Origin: Mycobacterium sp. UM_WGJ | Lineage (GTDB): Bacteria; Actinomycetota; Actinomycetes; Mycobacteriales; Mycobacteriaceae | Reading direction: 5' to 3' | NCBI RefSeq assembly: GCF_000455125.1 | Contig: NZ_AUWR01000055.1 | Span: 1 to 64,000, forward strand | Length of the DNA stretch: 64,000 nt | The notes under the pieces: generated by a model | The model's database searches: none | What the model was told of the DNA's origin: nothing | Seen by the model: the letters and a program-made list of their open reading frames with translations, nothing else | Position numbers and translations under genes: made by a program | Shown here: positions 56,742 to 64,000 of the stretch, one piece after another | Layout: every line of letters begins with the position of its first letter | How positions within the stretch are numbered: position 1 is the first letter of the stretch

Positions 56742-57217
56742 GCTGGCTCACCAGAATCCGTGCCCTGGGCCGTGTCACCGAACCGGCCGGCGCCCGCCCG
56801 CCGGCCGCCACCGAACCGCCGGGAGGCGTGACGGGCTCGGTGCAGATCCGCCACGTCGACGCCGGATCGTGCAACGGCTGCGAGATCGAGATCGCCGGGG
56901 CATTCAGCCCGGTGTACGACGCCGAGCGATTCGGCGCCCGGCTCGTCGCCTCGCCACGTCACGCCGACGCCCTGCTGGTCACCGGGGTGGTCACCCGCAA
57001 CATGGCCGAGCCGCTGCGAAACACCCTGGAGGCCACCCCGCAGCCCCGCAAAGTCATCGCGTGCGGGGACTGTGCCCTCAACCGCGGGGTGTTCGCGCAG
57101 TCCTACGCAACGGTGGGAGCGGTCGGCGAAGTGGTCCCGGTCGATGTCGAGATCCCCGGCTGCCCGCCGACGCCCGAGCAGATCCTCGCCGCGCTGCGGT
57201 CGGTGACCGGCCGGTGA
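56738..57217 (+). CDS. NuoB/HycG-like small Fe-S subunit, Rv0082-like
   Basis: Protein of 159 residues, same length as Rv0082. Proximal 4Fe-4S cluster ligands: Cys45 and Cys48 in SCNGCEIE, then CGDC and PGCPPTPEQIL. The CNGCEIE motif follows the group 4 hydrogenase small subunit rather than the CC pattern of complex I NuoB. It would pass electrons between the large subunit and its redox partner on the cytoplasmic side. The proline-rich N-terminus of about 30 residues is variable. Starts and stops overlap both neighbours. Confidence 0.85.
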   Translation: MSWLTRIRALGRVTEPAGARPPAATEPPGGVTGSVQIRHVDAGSCNGCEIEIAGAFSPVYDAERFGARLVASPRHADALLVTGVVTRNMAEPLRNTLEATPQPRKVIACGDCALNRGVFAQSYATVGAVGEVVPVDVEIPGCPPTPEQILAALRSVTGR

Positions 57218-59169
57218 GCACGCTGACGGTTTCGACCCCTGACACGTCACACCACCAGGGGCTCCCAGCAGTCCTCAGCGGTACTGCCACGGCCGGCATC
57301 GGTGCGGCCGGGGTCGGGATCGGCCTGGCCGGTGTGTTCGGCAGCGTGCCCCCGATCCGCATCGACTGGCTGGTGCCGCTGCTGGGTGTGCAGCTGCGCA
57401 TCGATGCGCTCGGCGGGTTCTTCATGGGCCTGACCGGTGCGGTGGCTGTGGCCGCCGGCCTGTACTGGATCGGCTATGCACGCCACGAGCGCTACGGTGC
57501 GGTCCCGCTGCTGACGCTGCCGCTGTTCGTCGCCACCCTGCTGACGGTTCCGGCGGCCGGCTCGGTGACGACGTTCCTGCTTGCGTGGGAACTGATGGCG
57601 CTGGCCTCGCTGGTGTTGGTGCTCACCGATCAACGGCGCAGCGAGGTACGTTCGGCCGCGCTGATCTACGCGGTGATGACCCAGCTCGGCTTCGTCTCGC
57701 TGCTGCTGGGCATGGTGGTGCTGGCAGCGCACGCCGGCGACGACTTCGCCGGTATGGGCACGCTGCCCGATCGGGTCCGCGACACCGTCTTCGTGTTGAC
57801 CCTGATCGGCTTCGGCTCCAAAGCCGGACTCATGCCCCTGCACGCGTGGCTGCCCCGGGCGCACCCCGAAGCACCCAGTCCGGTCTCGGCATTGCTCAGT
57901 GCCGCCATGGTCAACCTCGGCATCTACGGGATCATCCGTGTCGACGTGCAACTGCTCGGGCCGGGACCGCGTTGGTGGGGTCTGACGCTGTTGCTCGCCG
58001 GTGGCGCATCGGCGCTCTACGGAGTGTTGCAGGCATCGGTGGCAACCGACCTCAAACGGCTGCTTGCCTATTCGACGACGGAGAACATCGGGCTGATCAC
58101 CCTGGCACTTGGTGCGGCGACGTTGTTGTCGGGTGCCGGATCGCGTGACGCCGCGGCCGTGGCCGCGGTCGCGGCGCTGCTACATCTGCTTGCCCACAGT
58201 GCGTTCAAGAGCCTCGGATTCCTGGCCGCCGGGTCGGTCCTGGCCGCCACCGGCCTGCGCGACCTGGATCGGCTCGGCGGGCTGGCCCGCCGGATGCCAG
58301 GCACGACAACGTTGTTCGGGGTGGCTGCGCTCGGCGCCGCCGGCCTGCCGTTGGGAGCGGGCTTCGTCAGTGAATGGCTGCTGATCCAGTCGCTGATGCA
58401 TGCCCGAGCCGACCACGACCTCACGGTCACCCTGGTGACACCGCTGGCCGTGGGTGCGGTCGCACTGACCGCCGGCCTGGGGGTGGCCGCCATGGTCAAG
58501 GCCTTCGGCATCGGGTTCCTGGCTCGGCCACGCTCAGATGCCGCAGCAACGGCCCGGGAAGCGCCCGGCGCGATGCTCGCCGGGATGACCGTGGCCGCAC
58601 TCGCCTGCCTGGTGCTGGCCGTCGCGCCGGGAGCCGTGGGCCCGCTGCTGCACCGGGTGCTCGACATCCTGCCGGTATCCGGGGCGGCCCCGGAGCTCGG
58701 AACCTACCTGCGCATTCCCGGGCTGGACGCGTCGATGTCCCCTGGCCTGCTGGCCGTCGTTCTGGCCGCCGCGGTCGTGGTGGTGCTGATCGGTTCACGC
58801 TGGCGGGCACAGCGGCGGCCGAGTACCGCCACGGTGCCACTGTGGGCTTGCGGCGCAGACGAATTGAGCCCACGAATGCAATACACCGCGACGTCGTTCG
58901 CCCAACCCTTACAGCAGGTTTTCGATGATGTGCTGCACACCGACACCGCGGTCGAAGTAAGCCGCCAAGCTCCGTCGAGCTACTACGTCGACCGGATCGC
59001 CTACCGGGCGCGGGTGGCCGACGTCGTCGAAGACCGCTGGTATGCCCCGCTGCTGCGGGCCGTGGCCGCCGCCGCGCAGCTGGTGCGCCGCGCTCACACC
59101 GGCAGTGTGCACCTCTACCTGGCTTACGGCGCGGTGGGAGTGCTGATCGCCATGTTGGTGGCGCGATGA
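57214..59169 (+). CDS. Proton-pumping antiporter-like subunit (HyfB/NuoL type), Rv0083-like
   Basis: Protein of 651 residues with about 15 membrane segments. The central antiporter-like core shows LLAWELMALASLVLVL (membrane Glu), GFGSKAGLMPLHAWLPRAHPEAPSPVSALLSAAMVNLGIYGI with its conserved Lys, and HLLAHSAFKSLGFLAAG. The hydrophilic C-terminal part (ACGADELSPRMQYTATSF) matches HyfB/HycC proteins. GTG at 57214 overlaps the previous stop (GTGA). Ion translocation coupled to the redox module is inferred from the family. Confidence 0.87.
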   Translation: MSTLTVSTPDTSHHQGLPAVLSGTATAGIGAAGVGIGLAGVFGSVPPIRIDWLVPLLGVQLRIDALGGFFMGLTGAVAVAAGLYWIGYARHERYGAVPLLTLPLFVATLLTVPAAGSVTTFLLAWELMALASLVLVLTDQRRSEVRSAALIYAVMTQLGFVSLLLGMVVLAAHAGDDFAGMGTLPDRVRDTVFVLTLIGFGSKAGLMPLHAWLPRAHPEAPSPVSALLSAAMVNLGIYGIIRVDVQLLGPGPRWWGLTLLLAGGASALYGVLQASVATDLKRLLAYSTTENIGLITLALGAATLLSGAGSRDAAAVAAVAALLHLLAHSAFKSLGFLAAGSVLAATGLRDLDRLGGLARRMPGTTTLFGVAALGAAGLPLGAGFVSEWLLIQSLMHARADHDLTVTLVTPLAVGAVALTAGLGVAAMVKAFGIGFLARPRSDAAATAREAPGAMLAGMTVAALACLVLAVAPGAVGPLLHRVLDILPVSGAAPELGTYLRIPGLDASMSPGLLAVVLAAAVVVVLIGSRWRAQRRPSTATVPLWACGADELSPRMQYTATSFAQPLQQVFDDVLHTDTAVEVSRQAPSSYYVDRIAYRARVADVVEDRWYAPLLRAVAAAAQLVRRAHTGSVHLYLAYGAVGVLIAMLVAR

Positions 59170-60128
59170 ACGCACTGACATACCTGGCGGGCTTCGTGCA
59201 GGTCGCCGGCGTCATCGCAGGAGCCCCACTGGTCATCGGCCTGATGCGCCAGGTCCGTGCCCGCGCCGAGGGCCGCACCGGCGCCGGGATCTGGCAACCG
59301 TGGCGTGACATCCGCAAACTGCTGGGCAAGCAGAATCTCACGCCGCTCGGCACCACCTGGGTGTTTGCCGCGGCGCCGGCCGCGCTGGCCGCCACCACAC
59401 TGATCATCGTCGCCACCGCACCTTTGGTGGCGACCGGCTCGCCGCTGGACCCGATCGCCGACCTGATCACCGTTGTGGGCCTGCTGTTCTTGGGAACGGT
59501 GGCTCTGACCTTGGCGGGCATCGACACCGCGACGGCCTTCGGCGGGATGGGCGCCAGCCGCGAGATCACGATCGCGGCGCTGGTGGAACCGACCATCCTG
59601 GTGGCGGTGTTCGCCCTGTCCATCCCGGCGAACTCAGCCAACCTGGGCGCCATCGTCGGCAACACCAGCGAGCATCCCGGTCAGGTGATCTCACTGGCGA
59701 GCGCGCTCGCGTTCGTCGCGCTGGTCATCGTGATCGTCGCCGAGACCGGCCGGCTGCCGGTGGACAACCCGTCCACCCACCTGGAGCTGACCATGGTGCA
59801 CGAGGCCATGGTGCTCGAATATGCCGGGCCCAAGCTGGCCATGGTCGAATGGGCAAGCGGCATGCGGCTGACCGTGCTGCTGGCGTTGCTGGCAAACCTG
59901 TTCTTTCCCTGGGGCATTGCCGCCGCGGAGCCCAGTGTGCTCGACCTGATCGTCGGCGCCGGCGCGATCGCACTCAAAGTGGCGGCGCTAGCCGCAGTCA
60001 TGGCCGCCGTGGAGGTCTTCCTGGCCAAGCTGCGCCTGTTTCGGGTGCCTGAACTACTCGCTGGGTCCTTTGTCCTGGCGGTGCTGGCCGTGACGGCGGC
60101 GAACTTCTTTTCGGGAGCGGCCGGATGA
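59166..60128 (+). CDS. hycD: Membrane subunit HycD (NuoH-like)
   Basis: Protein of 320 residues (Rv0084 316) with eight or so membrane segments. NuoH/HycD hallmarks: [47 protein letters not shown], and [34 protein letters not shown], a loop rich in conserved acidic residues that faces the quinone or hydrogenase module. It anchors the peripheral arm to the membrane. ATGA overlaps at both ends. Confidence 0.9.
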   Translation: MNALTYLAGFVQVAGVIAGAPLVIGLMRQVRARAEGRTGAGIWQPWRDIRKLLGKQNLTPLGTTWVFAAAPAALAATTLIIVATAPLVATGSPLDPIADLITVVGLLFLGTVALTLAGIDTATAFGGMGASREITIAALVEPTILVAVFALSIPANSANLGAIVGNTSEHPGQVISLASALAFVALVIVIVAETGRLPVDNPSTHLELTMVHEAMVLEYAGPKLAMVEWASGMRLTVLLALLANLFFPWGIAAAEPSVLDLIVGAGAIALKVAALAAVMAAVEVFLAKLRLFRVPELLAGSFVLAVLAVTAANFFSGAAG

Positions 60129-60796
60129 ACGACGCGTGGATCGACTACGTCAACATGCTGGACCTGGCTGCCGGTGGCGTTCTGCTGGCCGCGGTGCTGG
60201 CGGTCTGGCACCGCGACCTGTCGGTGGTGGTTCGCCGGTTGCTCGTCGCCCAGGGTGTCGCGCTGGCCGCGATCCCGGTGATTCGCGGTGTGCACGAGCA
60301 TGATCGAGCCCTGCTGTTGGTAGGCCTCGGCGTACTGGCGGTACGTGCGGTGCTGCTGCCGTGGCTGCTACACCGAGCGTTGGGCGCCGAACGCCAAGAA
60401 CGCCGCGAGTCCGCTCCCCTGGTCAGCACGACCGCATCGCTGCTGATGGTCACCGCACTGGTGGTCGCGGCCTTCACCATCGCCCAACCGGTGGTCGCGC
60501 TGGCGCCCAGTACCGCGACGAACGCCGCCCCGGCGGCCATCGCGACGGTGCTGATCGCCCTGTTCACCATGGCGACCCGCCGCCACGCCATCTCACAGGC
60601 GGTCGGGCTGCTGATGCTGGACAACGGAATCGCTGCGACCGCGTTCCTGCTGACCGCCGGGGTCCCGCTGATCGTCGAACTCGGCGCCTCGCTGGATGTG
60701 CTGTTCGTCTTGATCGTGCTCGGAGTGCTGACCGGACAACTGCGCAACGCCTTCGGCGGCGTGGACCTGGACCTGTTGCGGGAGCTACGCGACTGA
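60125..60796 (+). CDS. hycP: Membrane subunit HycP (HyfE-like)
   Basis: Protein of 223 residues (Rv0085 220) with about seven membrane segments and no cofactor motif. It resembles HyfE, whose C-terminal part is related to NuoK ([26 protein letters not shown], with a conserved acidic residue in the membrane). A supporting role in ion translocation is likely. It overlaps hycD by four bases and its last base is the first base of hycQ. Confidence 0.87.
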   Translation: MNDAWIDYVNMLDLAAGGVLLAAVLAVWHRDLSVVVRRLLVAQGVALAAIPVIRGVHEHDRALLLVGLGVLAVRAVLLPWLLHRALGAERQERRESAPLVSTTASLLMVTALVVAAFTIAQPVVALAPSTATNAAPAAIATVLIALFTMATRRHAISQAVGLLMLDNGIAATAFLLTAGVPLIVELGASLDVLFVLIVLGVLTGQLRNAFGGVDLDLLRELRD

Positions 60797-62262
60797 TGAC
60801 ACTTCTGATTGTGCTTCCACTGCTGGCACCGGTGCTGGCCACGCTGTGCTCGGCGACGCTCGGCGGGCGCCGGTTCAGCGCCGCCGTCACGGTGATGTCG
60901 GCGCTGACCATCCTCGGATCCGGTGTCGCCCTGGCTTTTCAGGTCGGCGACGGGGCCCATCTGGCGCTGAACGGCCTGTTGCGGGCCGACGCACTGTCGG
61001 TGACGATGCTGATCACCATCGGTGTGGTCGGCAGTCTGGCCACCTGGGCGAGCATCGGCTACGTCGACGCCGAATTGGCATGTGGGCACACCGATGCGCG
61101 CGGCGCGCGGTTGTACGGCATCCTGACCCCGGCGTTCTTGGCGGCGATGGCTCTTGCGGTGTCGGCCAACAACATCGGCGTGGTGTGGATCGCGGTGGAG
61201 GCCACCACGGTCGTCACCGCGTTTCTGGTCGGGCACCGCCGCAGTCGGGCCGCGCTGGAGGCCACCTGGAAGTACGTCATGGTGTGTTCGGTGGGCATCA
61301 CGATCGCGTTCCTGGGCACCGTGTTACTGCATTTCGCCGCACTGCATGCCGGGGCGGGCGCTGAAGACGCGCTGGACCTCGACGTGCTGGCCGCTCATGC
61401 CGGAGGGCTCGACCCGGCGGTGACCAGGTTGGCGGGCGCACTGCTGCTGATCGGCTATGGAGCCAAGATGGGCCTGGCGCCGTTTCACACCTGGCTCGCC
61501 GATGCGCACAGCCAGGCCCCGGCTCCGGTTTCGGCGTTGATGAGCGGGGTACTGCTCTCGGTCGCGTTCTCGGTGCTGATCCGGATCAAGCCGATCATCG
61601 ATGCCGCGGTGGGCCCGGCGTTTCTGCGGACGGCACTGCTGGCCGCCGGTCTGGTGACACTGCTGATAGCTGCGTTGCTGCTCACCGTCACGACCGATCT
61701 CAAACGGATGCTGGCCTATTCATCGATGGAGACCATGGGCCTGATCGCGGTCGCCGCGGCGGCGGGCACCCAGCTGGCGATCACGGCGCTGCTGCTGCAC
61801 GTGCTGGCTCACGGGGTCGGCAAGACCGTGCTGTTCCTGGCCGGCGGGCAGCTGCAGGCCGCCCATGGCACCACCGCGATCGGTGAGATCACCGCGGTGT
61901 TCGGCAGGTCACCGTTGGTCGGCGGCGCGTTCGCGGCCGGCCTGGTGGTCCTGCTCGGTTTGCCCCCGTTCGCGATGTTCGCCAGCGAGGTGGCGATCGC
62001 ACTCTCGCTGGCCGATGCGCGCCTGGCCTGGGCTCTCGGTCTGGCACTGGTGGCGCTGGTGGTGGCGTTCGCCGCCCTGCTGCGCAACTCCGGCCGCCTG
62101 CTGCTGGGCACCCCGGACGTCGGCGCCCCGGCGATCCGGGTACCGGTGACGGTTGCGGGCGCGCTGGTGGCCGGGGTGCTGCTCTCGCTCGCCCTCGGAG
62201 TGACTGCGGGCCCGCTGACCGACTTGTTCACAACCGCCGCAAGCCAACTCGGAGTCCGCTGA
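60796..62262 (+). CDS. hycQ: Antiporter-like subunit HycQ (HyfF/NuoN type)
   Basis: Protein of 488 residues, identical in length to Rv0086. About 14 membrane segments; VVWIAVEATTVVTAFLVGHRR carries the membrane Glu, LLIGYGAKMGLAPFHTWLADAHSQAPAPVSALMSG the Lys, and LLHVLAHGVGKTVLFLAGGQ the second His/Lys set. ATG at 60796 overlaps the hycP stop (TGATG). This is the second antiporter-like protein of the operon, so the complex may pump at two sites. Confidence 0.9.
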   Translation: MTLLIVLPLLAPVLATLCSATLGGRRFSAAVTVMSALTILGSGVALAFQVGDGAHLALNGLLRADALSVTMLITIGVVGSLATWASIGYVDAELACGHTDARGARLYGILTPAFLAAMALAVSANNIGVVWIAVEATTVVTAFLVGHRRSRAALEATWKYVMVCSVGITIAFLGTVLLHFAALHAGAGAEDALDLDVLAAHAGGLDPAVTRLAGALLLIGYGAKMGLAPFHTWLADAHSQAPAPVSALMSGVLLSVAFSVLIRIKPIIDAAVGPAFLRTALLAAGLVTLLIAALLLTVTTDLKRMLAYSSMETMGLIAVAAAAGTQLAITALLLHVLAHGVGKTVLFLAGGQLQAAHGTTAIGEITAVFGRSPLVGGAFAAGLVVLLGLPPFAMFASEVAIALSLADARLAWALGLALVALVVAFAALLRNSGRLLLGTPDVGAPAIRVPVTVAGALVAGVLLSLALGVTAGPLTDLFTTAASQLGVR

Positions 62263-63740
62263 TGGAGCCGATCACCAGCACGCAGCCGGTCACCGACGAT
62301 GAGTTGATCGATGCGGCCACGGCTCTGCTCGCCGACGGGTTCCGGCTGGCACTGATGGCCGCTCACGATGACGGCGACACCCTGCGGGTGGTGTACCTGT
62401 TCCTCGCCGGCCGCCCGGATCGCCGCCGGGAGCTGACCCTGACCGTTCCGGCGGACGCCCCGACGATCCCCTCGCTGGCCCGGCTGTCTTTTCAGGCCGG
62501 GCGATTCGAGCGCGAGATGCTCGATCTGTACGGGATCATCCCGGTCGATCATCCGCAGCCGCGCCGCCTGGTACTGCATGCGCATTGGCCGCAGGGTTGG
62601 CATCCGATGCGCAACAATGCCGGACCACCCGGCGACTTCGTTGCGGCGGACCACTTCCCCTTCCTGACCGTGGACGGCGCCGGGGTCTATGAGATCCCGG
62701 TCGGCCCGGTACACGCCGGTCTGATCGAGCCGGGCCACTTCCGGTTCTCGGTCGTCGGCGAATCGGTGTTGCGCCTCAAGGCACGACTGTGGTTCGTTCA
62801 CCGCGGGATCGAGCGACTCTTTCAGGGCCGGGCGGCGCTCGCGGCGGTGGACCTGGCCGAACGGATCAGCGGTGACACCTCAGCCGGTCACGCACTCGCG
62901 CACAGCCTGGCCGTAGAGGACGCGCTCGGTGTCGTGCTGCCCGATCCGGCACATCGGTTGCGCGCACTGCTCGTCGAGCTCGAGCGCCTCTACAACCACG
63001 CCGCCGATCTGGGTGCCCTCGCCAATGATGTGGGCTTCGGCCTGGCCAACGCCCACGCCCAGCGCGTCCGCGAACTTGTGCTGCGCATCAACGCGCAGGT
63101 GACCGGGCACCGACTCTTGCGCGGGGCGATCAGCCCCGGAGGTGTGGTGCTGCAAACACTTCCGGACCCGAGCCGGCTACAAGAGCTGGCTGATGACATC
63201 GCCGAGATCGCCGAGCTGACGTTGGGCAACTCGGTGATCTATGACCGGTTCGCCGGCACCTCGGTATTGCACCGCGACGACGCCGTGGCGATGGGCACCC
63301 TGGGCTACGTGGCTCGGGCCAGCGGGATTGTCACCGACGCCCGCCTCGACCACCCGACCACCGTGCTGCCGGTGACCGAGGTGACTGCGAGCGCCGGGGA
63401 TGTACTGGCCCGTTACACCGTTCGACGCGACGAATTCGCGGCCTCAGTGGCTCTGTGCCGCAGCCTGATCGACAATCACGAGGGCCCGCTCGATATCCGG
63501 GAGTCCGTTCCGGCGACGACCGGCCCGGGTAGCGGGGTCGGCATCGTCGAAGGCTGGCGCGGAAGCATCGTGCATCGGGTGGAGATCGGAGCCGACGGCG
63601 TCATCGGGCGCGCGAAGATCGTCGACCCGTCCTGGTTCAACTGGCCCGCGCTGCCGGTGTCGATGACCGACACCATTGTTCCGGATTTCCCGCTGACGAA
63701 TAAGAGCTTCAACCTGTCCTACGCGGGAAACGATCTATAG
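62262..63740 (+). CDS. hycE: HycE-type large subunit without nickel ligands
   Basis: Protein of 492 residues, as Rv0087. The N-terminal 150 residues match the NuoC-like part (FQAGRFEREMLDLYGIIPVDHPQPRRLVLHAHWP); the rest is the large-subunit fold (FRFSVVGESVLRLKARLWFVHRGIERLFQG, ELERLYNHAADLGALANDVGF). In NiFe hydrogenases two CxxC pairs bind nickel. Here the first site reads RISGD (201-205), the C-terminus ends without any CxxC, and the whole protein has a single Cys. It therefore cannot hold a NiFe centre and resembles NuoD in this respect. Its real substrate is unknown. Confidence 0.88.
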   Translation: MEPITSTQPVTDDELIDAATALLADGFRLALMAAHDDGDTLRVVYLFLAGRPDRRRELTLTVPADAPTIPSLARLSFQAGRFEREMLDLYGIIPVDHPQPRRLVLHAHWPQGWHPMRNNAGPPGDFVAADHFPFLTVDGAGVYEIPVGPVHAGLIEPGHFRFSVVGESVLRLKARLWFVHRGIERLFQGRAALAAVDLAERISGDTSAGHALAHSLAVEDALGVVLPDPAHRLRALLVELERLYNHAADLGALANDVGFGLANAHAQRVRELVLRINAQVTGHRLLRGAISPGGVVLQTLPDPSRLQELADDIAEIAELTLGNSVIYDRFAGTSVLHRDDAVAMGTLGYVARASGIVTDARLDHPTTVLPVTEVTASAGDVLARYTVRRDEFAASVALCRSLIDNHEGPLDIRESVPATTGPGSGVGIVEGWRGSIVHRVEIGADGVIGRAKIVDPSWFNWPALPVSMTDTIVPDFPLTNKSFNLSYAGNDL

Positions 63741-63760
63741 CGGCTCAGCGCAAACCTGGT

Positions 63761-63779
63761 ATGTCAGGATATTTGACAT
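63761..63779. promoter_or_regulatory. Palindromic operator candidate at the MarR gene start
   Basis: ATGTCA, seven bases, TGACAT: a perfect 6-bp inverted repeat that overlaps the ATG start codon of the MarR-type gene. MarR proteins bind palindromes of about 16-20 bp in their own promoters, so autorepression is likely. Confidence 0.5.
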
Positions 63780-64000
63780 GGATGACGTGGACGTTGCTCC
63801 GCTGGGCTATCTGCTGTACCGGGTCAGCTCGGCGCTGCGCCCGCAGGTGACCGCGGTACTCGGGCCGCTGGGGCTGGCCTTGCCCGAATTCGTCTGCATG
63901 CGAGTCCTGTCGCTGCGCCCGGGACTGTCCAGCGCCGAACTGGCCCGCCACACCGGCGTCACCCCGCAGGCGATGAACACCGTGCTGCACCGACTGGAGA
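63778..64000 (+). CDS. MarR-family regulator, cut by the window end
   Basis: The first 74 residues are visible. They contain the N-terminal dimerisation helix (LGYLLYRVSSALRPQVTAVLGPLGLALPEFVCMRVL) and the start of the winged helix (LSSAELARHTGVTPQAMNTVLHRLE). The ATG at 63778 lies 37 bp after the hycE stop, on the same strand, and overlaps a palindrome. AGGAT provides a weak ribosome site. The ligand and targets are unknown; the gene may be read through from the hyc operon or autoregulated. Confidence 0.8.
   Translation, partial: MDDVDVAPLGYLLYRVSSALRPQVTAVLGPLGLALPEFVCMRVLSLRPGLSSAELARHTGVTPQAMNTVLHRLE

Noticed and set aside
62262-63740. Annotation of hycE as an active formate hydrogenlyase or NiFe hydrogenase
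   Set aside because: Both nickel-binding CxxC motifs are missing and no formate dehydrogenase gene is present.

Overview
The window is GC-rich chromosomal DNA from a mycobacterium (Mycobacteriaceae). Much of the gene order matches blocks of the M. tuberculosis chromosome that I know (Rv2799-Rv2800, Rv2831, Rv2836c-Rv2847c, Rv2852c, Rv2855, Rv2857c-Rv2870c, Rv2876, Rv2880c-Rv2883c, Rv0081-Rv0087). Mycobacteria-specific genes such as mycothione reductase (mtr), efpA, glnA4, mapB, rip1 and the penicillin-binding lipoprotein next to ispG support this. The species cannot be fixed from sequence alone. Missing or replaced blocks (no mpt70/mpt83/dipZ, no relFG, an added sulfur operon, an added MFS paralogue) suggest a non-tuberculous species. 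Homologue names and lengths are from memory; no search was run.

Layout. 1-5.7 kb: membrane protein and CocE-type hydrolase, a His/Trp-tailed secreted protein plus lipoprotein, a small ribbon-helix-helix-like protein, and a secreted lipase-fold protein lacking the usual catalytic serine. 6.2-10.9 kb: a four-gene sulfone/sulfonate desulfurisation operon (DszC/SfnC-like, SsuD-like, SfnG, SfnB). 10.9-14.8 kb: DUF1802 protein, EchA16-like enoyl-CoA hydratase, a secreted protein built from three repeats, and an O-acetyltransferase. 14.8-22.6 kb: the conserved rimP-nusA-ylxR-infB-rbfA-nrnA-dinF translation/transcription cluster on the minus strand. 22.7-31.7 kb: lipoprotein plus ferritin-like pair, proS, two tandem EfpA-type exporters, cysG, a tandem repeat array, and mqo. 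31.8-36.4 kb: mtr, an acyl-CoA dehydrogenase and a P450. 36.4-44.7 kb: SDR, aldC, a PuuD-like amidohydrolase and glnA4, which look like a gamma-glutamyl-amine catabolic operon, then an orphan fatty acyl-AMP ligase, mapB and a DUF1707 protein. 44.7-56.2 kb: PBP lipoprotein, GNAT, ispG, rip1, dxr, a VOC protein, an AraC regulator, rlmN, cdsA, frr and pyrH. 56.4-63.7 kb: an ArsR-led, fully overlapping operon for a membrane complex related to group 4 hydrogenases and complex I (Rv0081-Rv0087 type). The window ends inside a MarR-type regulator.

The most notable observations are: the Hyc-type complex whose large subunit has lost every nickel ligand; a dispersed stem-loop element with a conserved 27-nt loop that is tandemly amplified at 29.96-30.19 kb and recurs at 44.08 kb; the secreted protein ending in a His/Trp tail; the three-repeat secreted protein; an apparent ATC start codon for aldC; and several palindromes placed like operators. 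No rRNA, tRNA, CRISPR array or transposase was seen.
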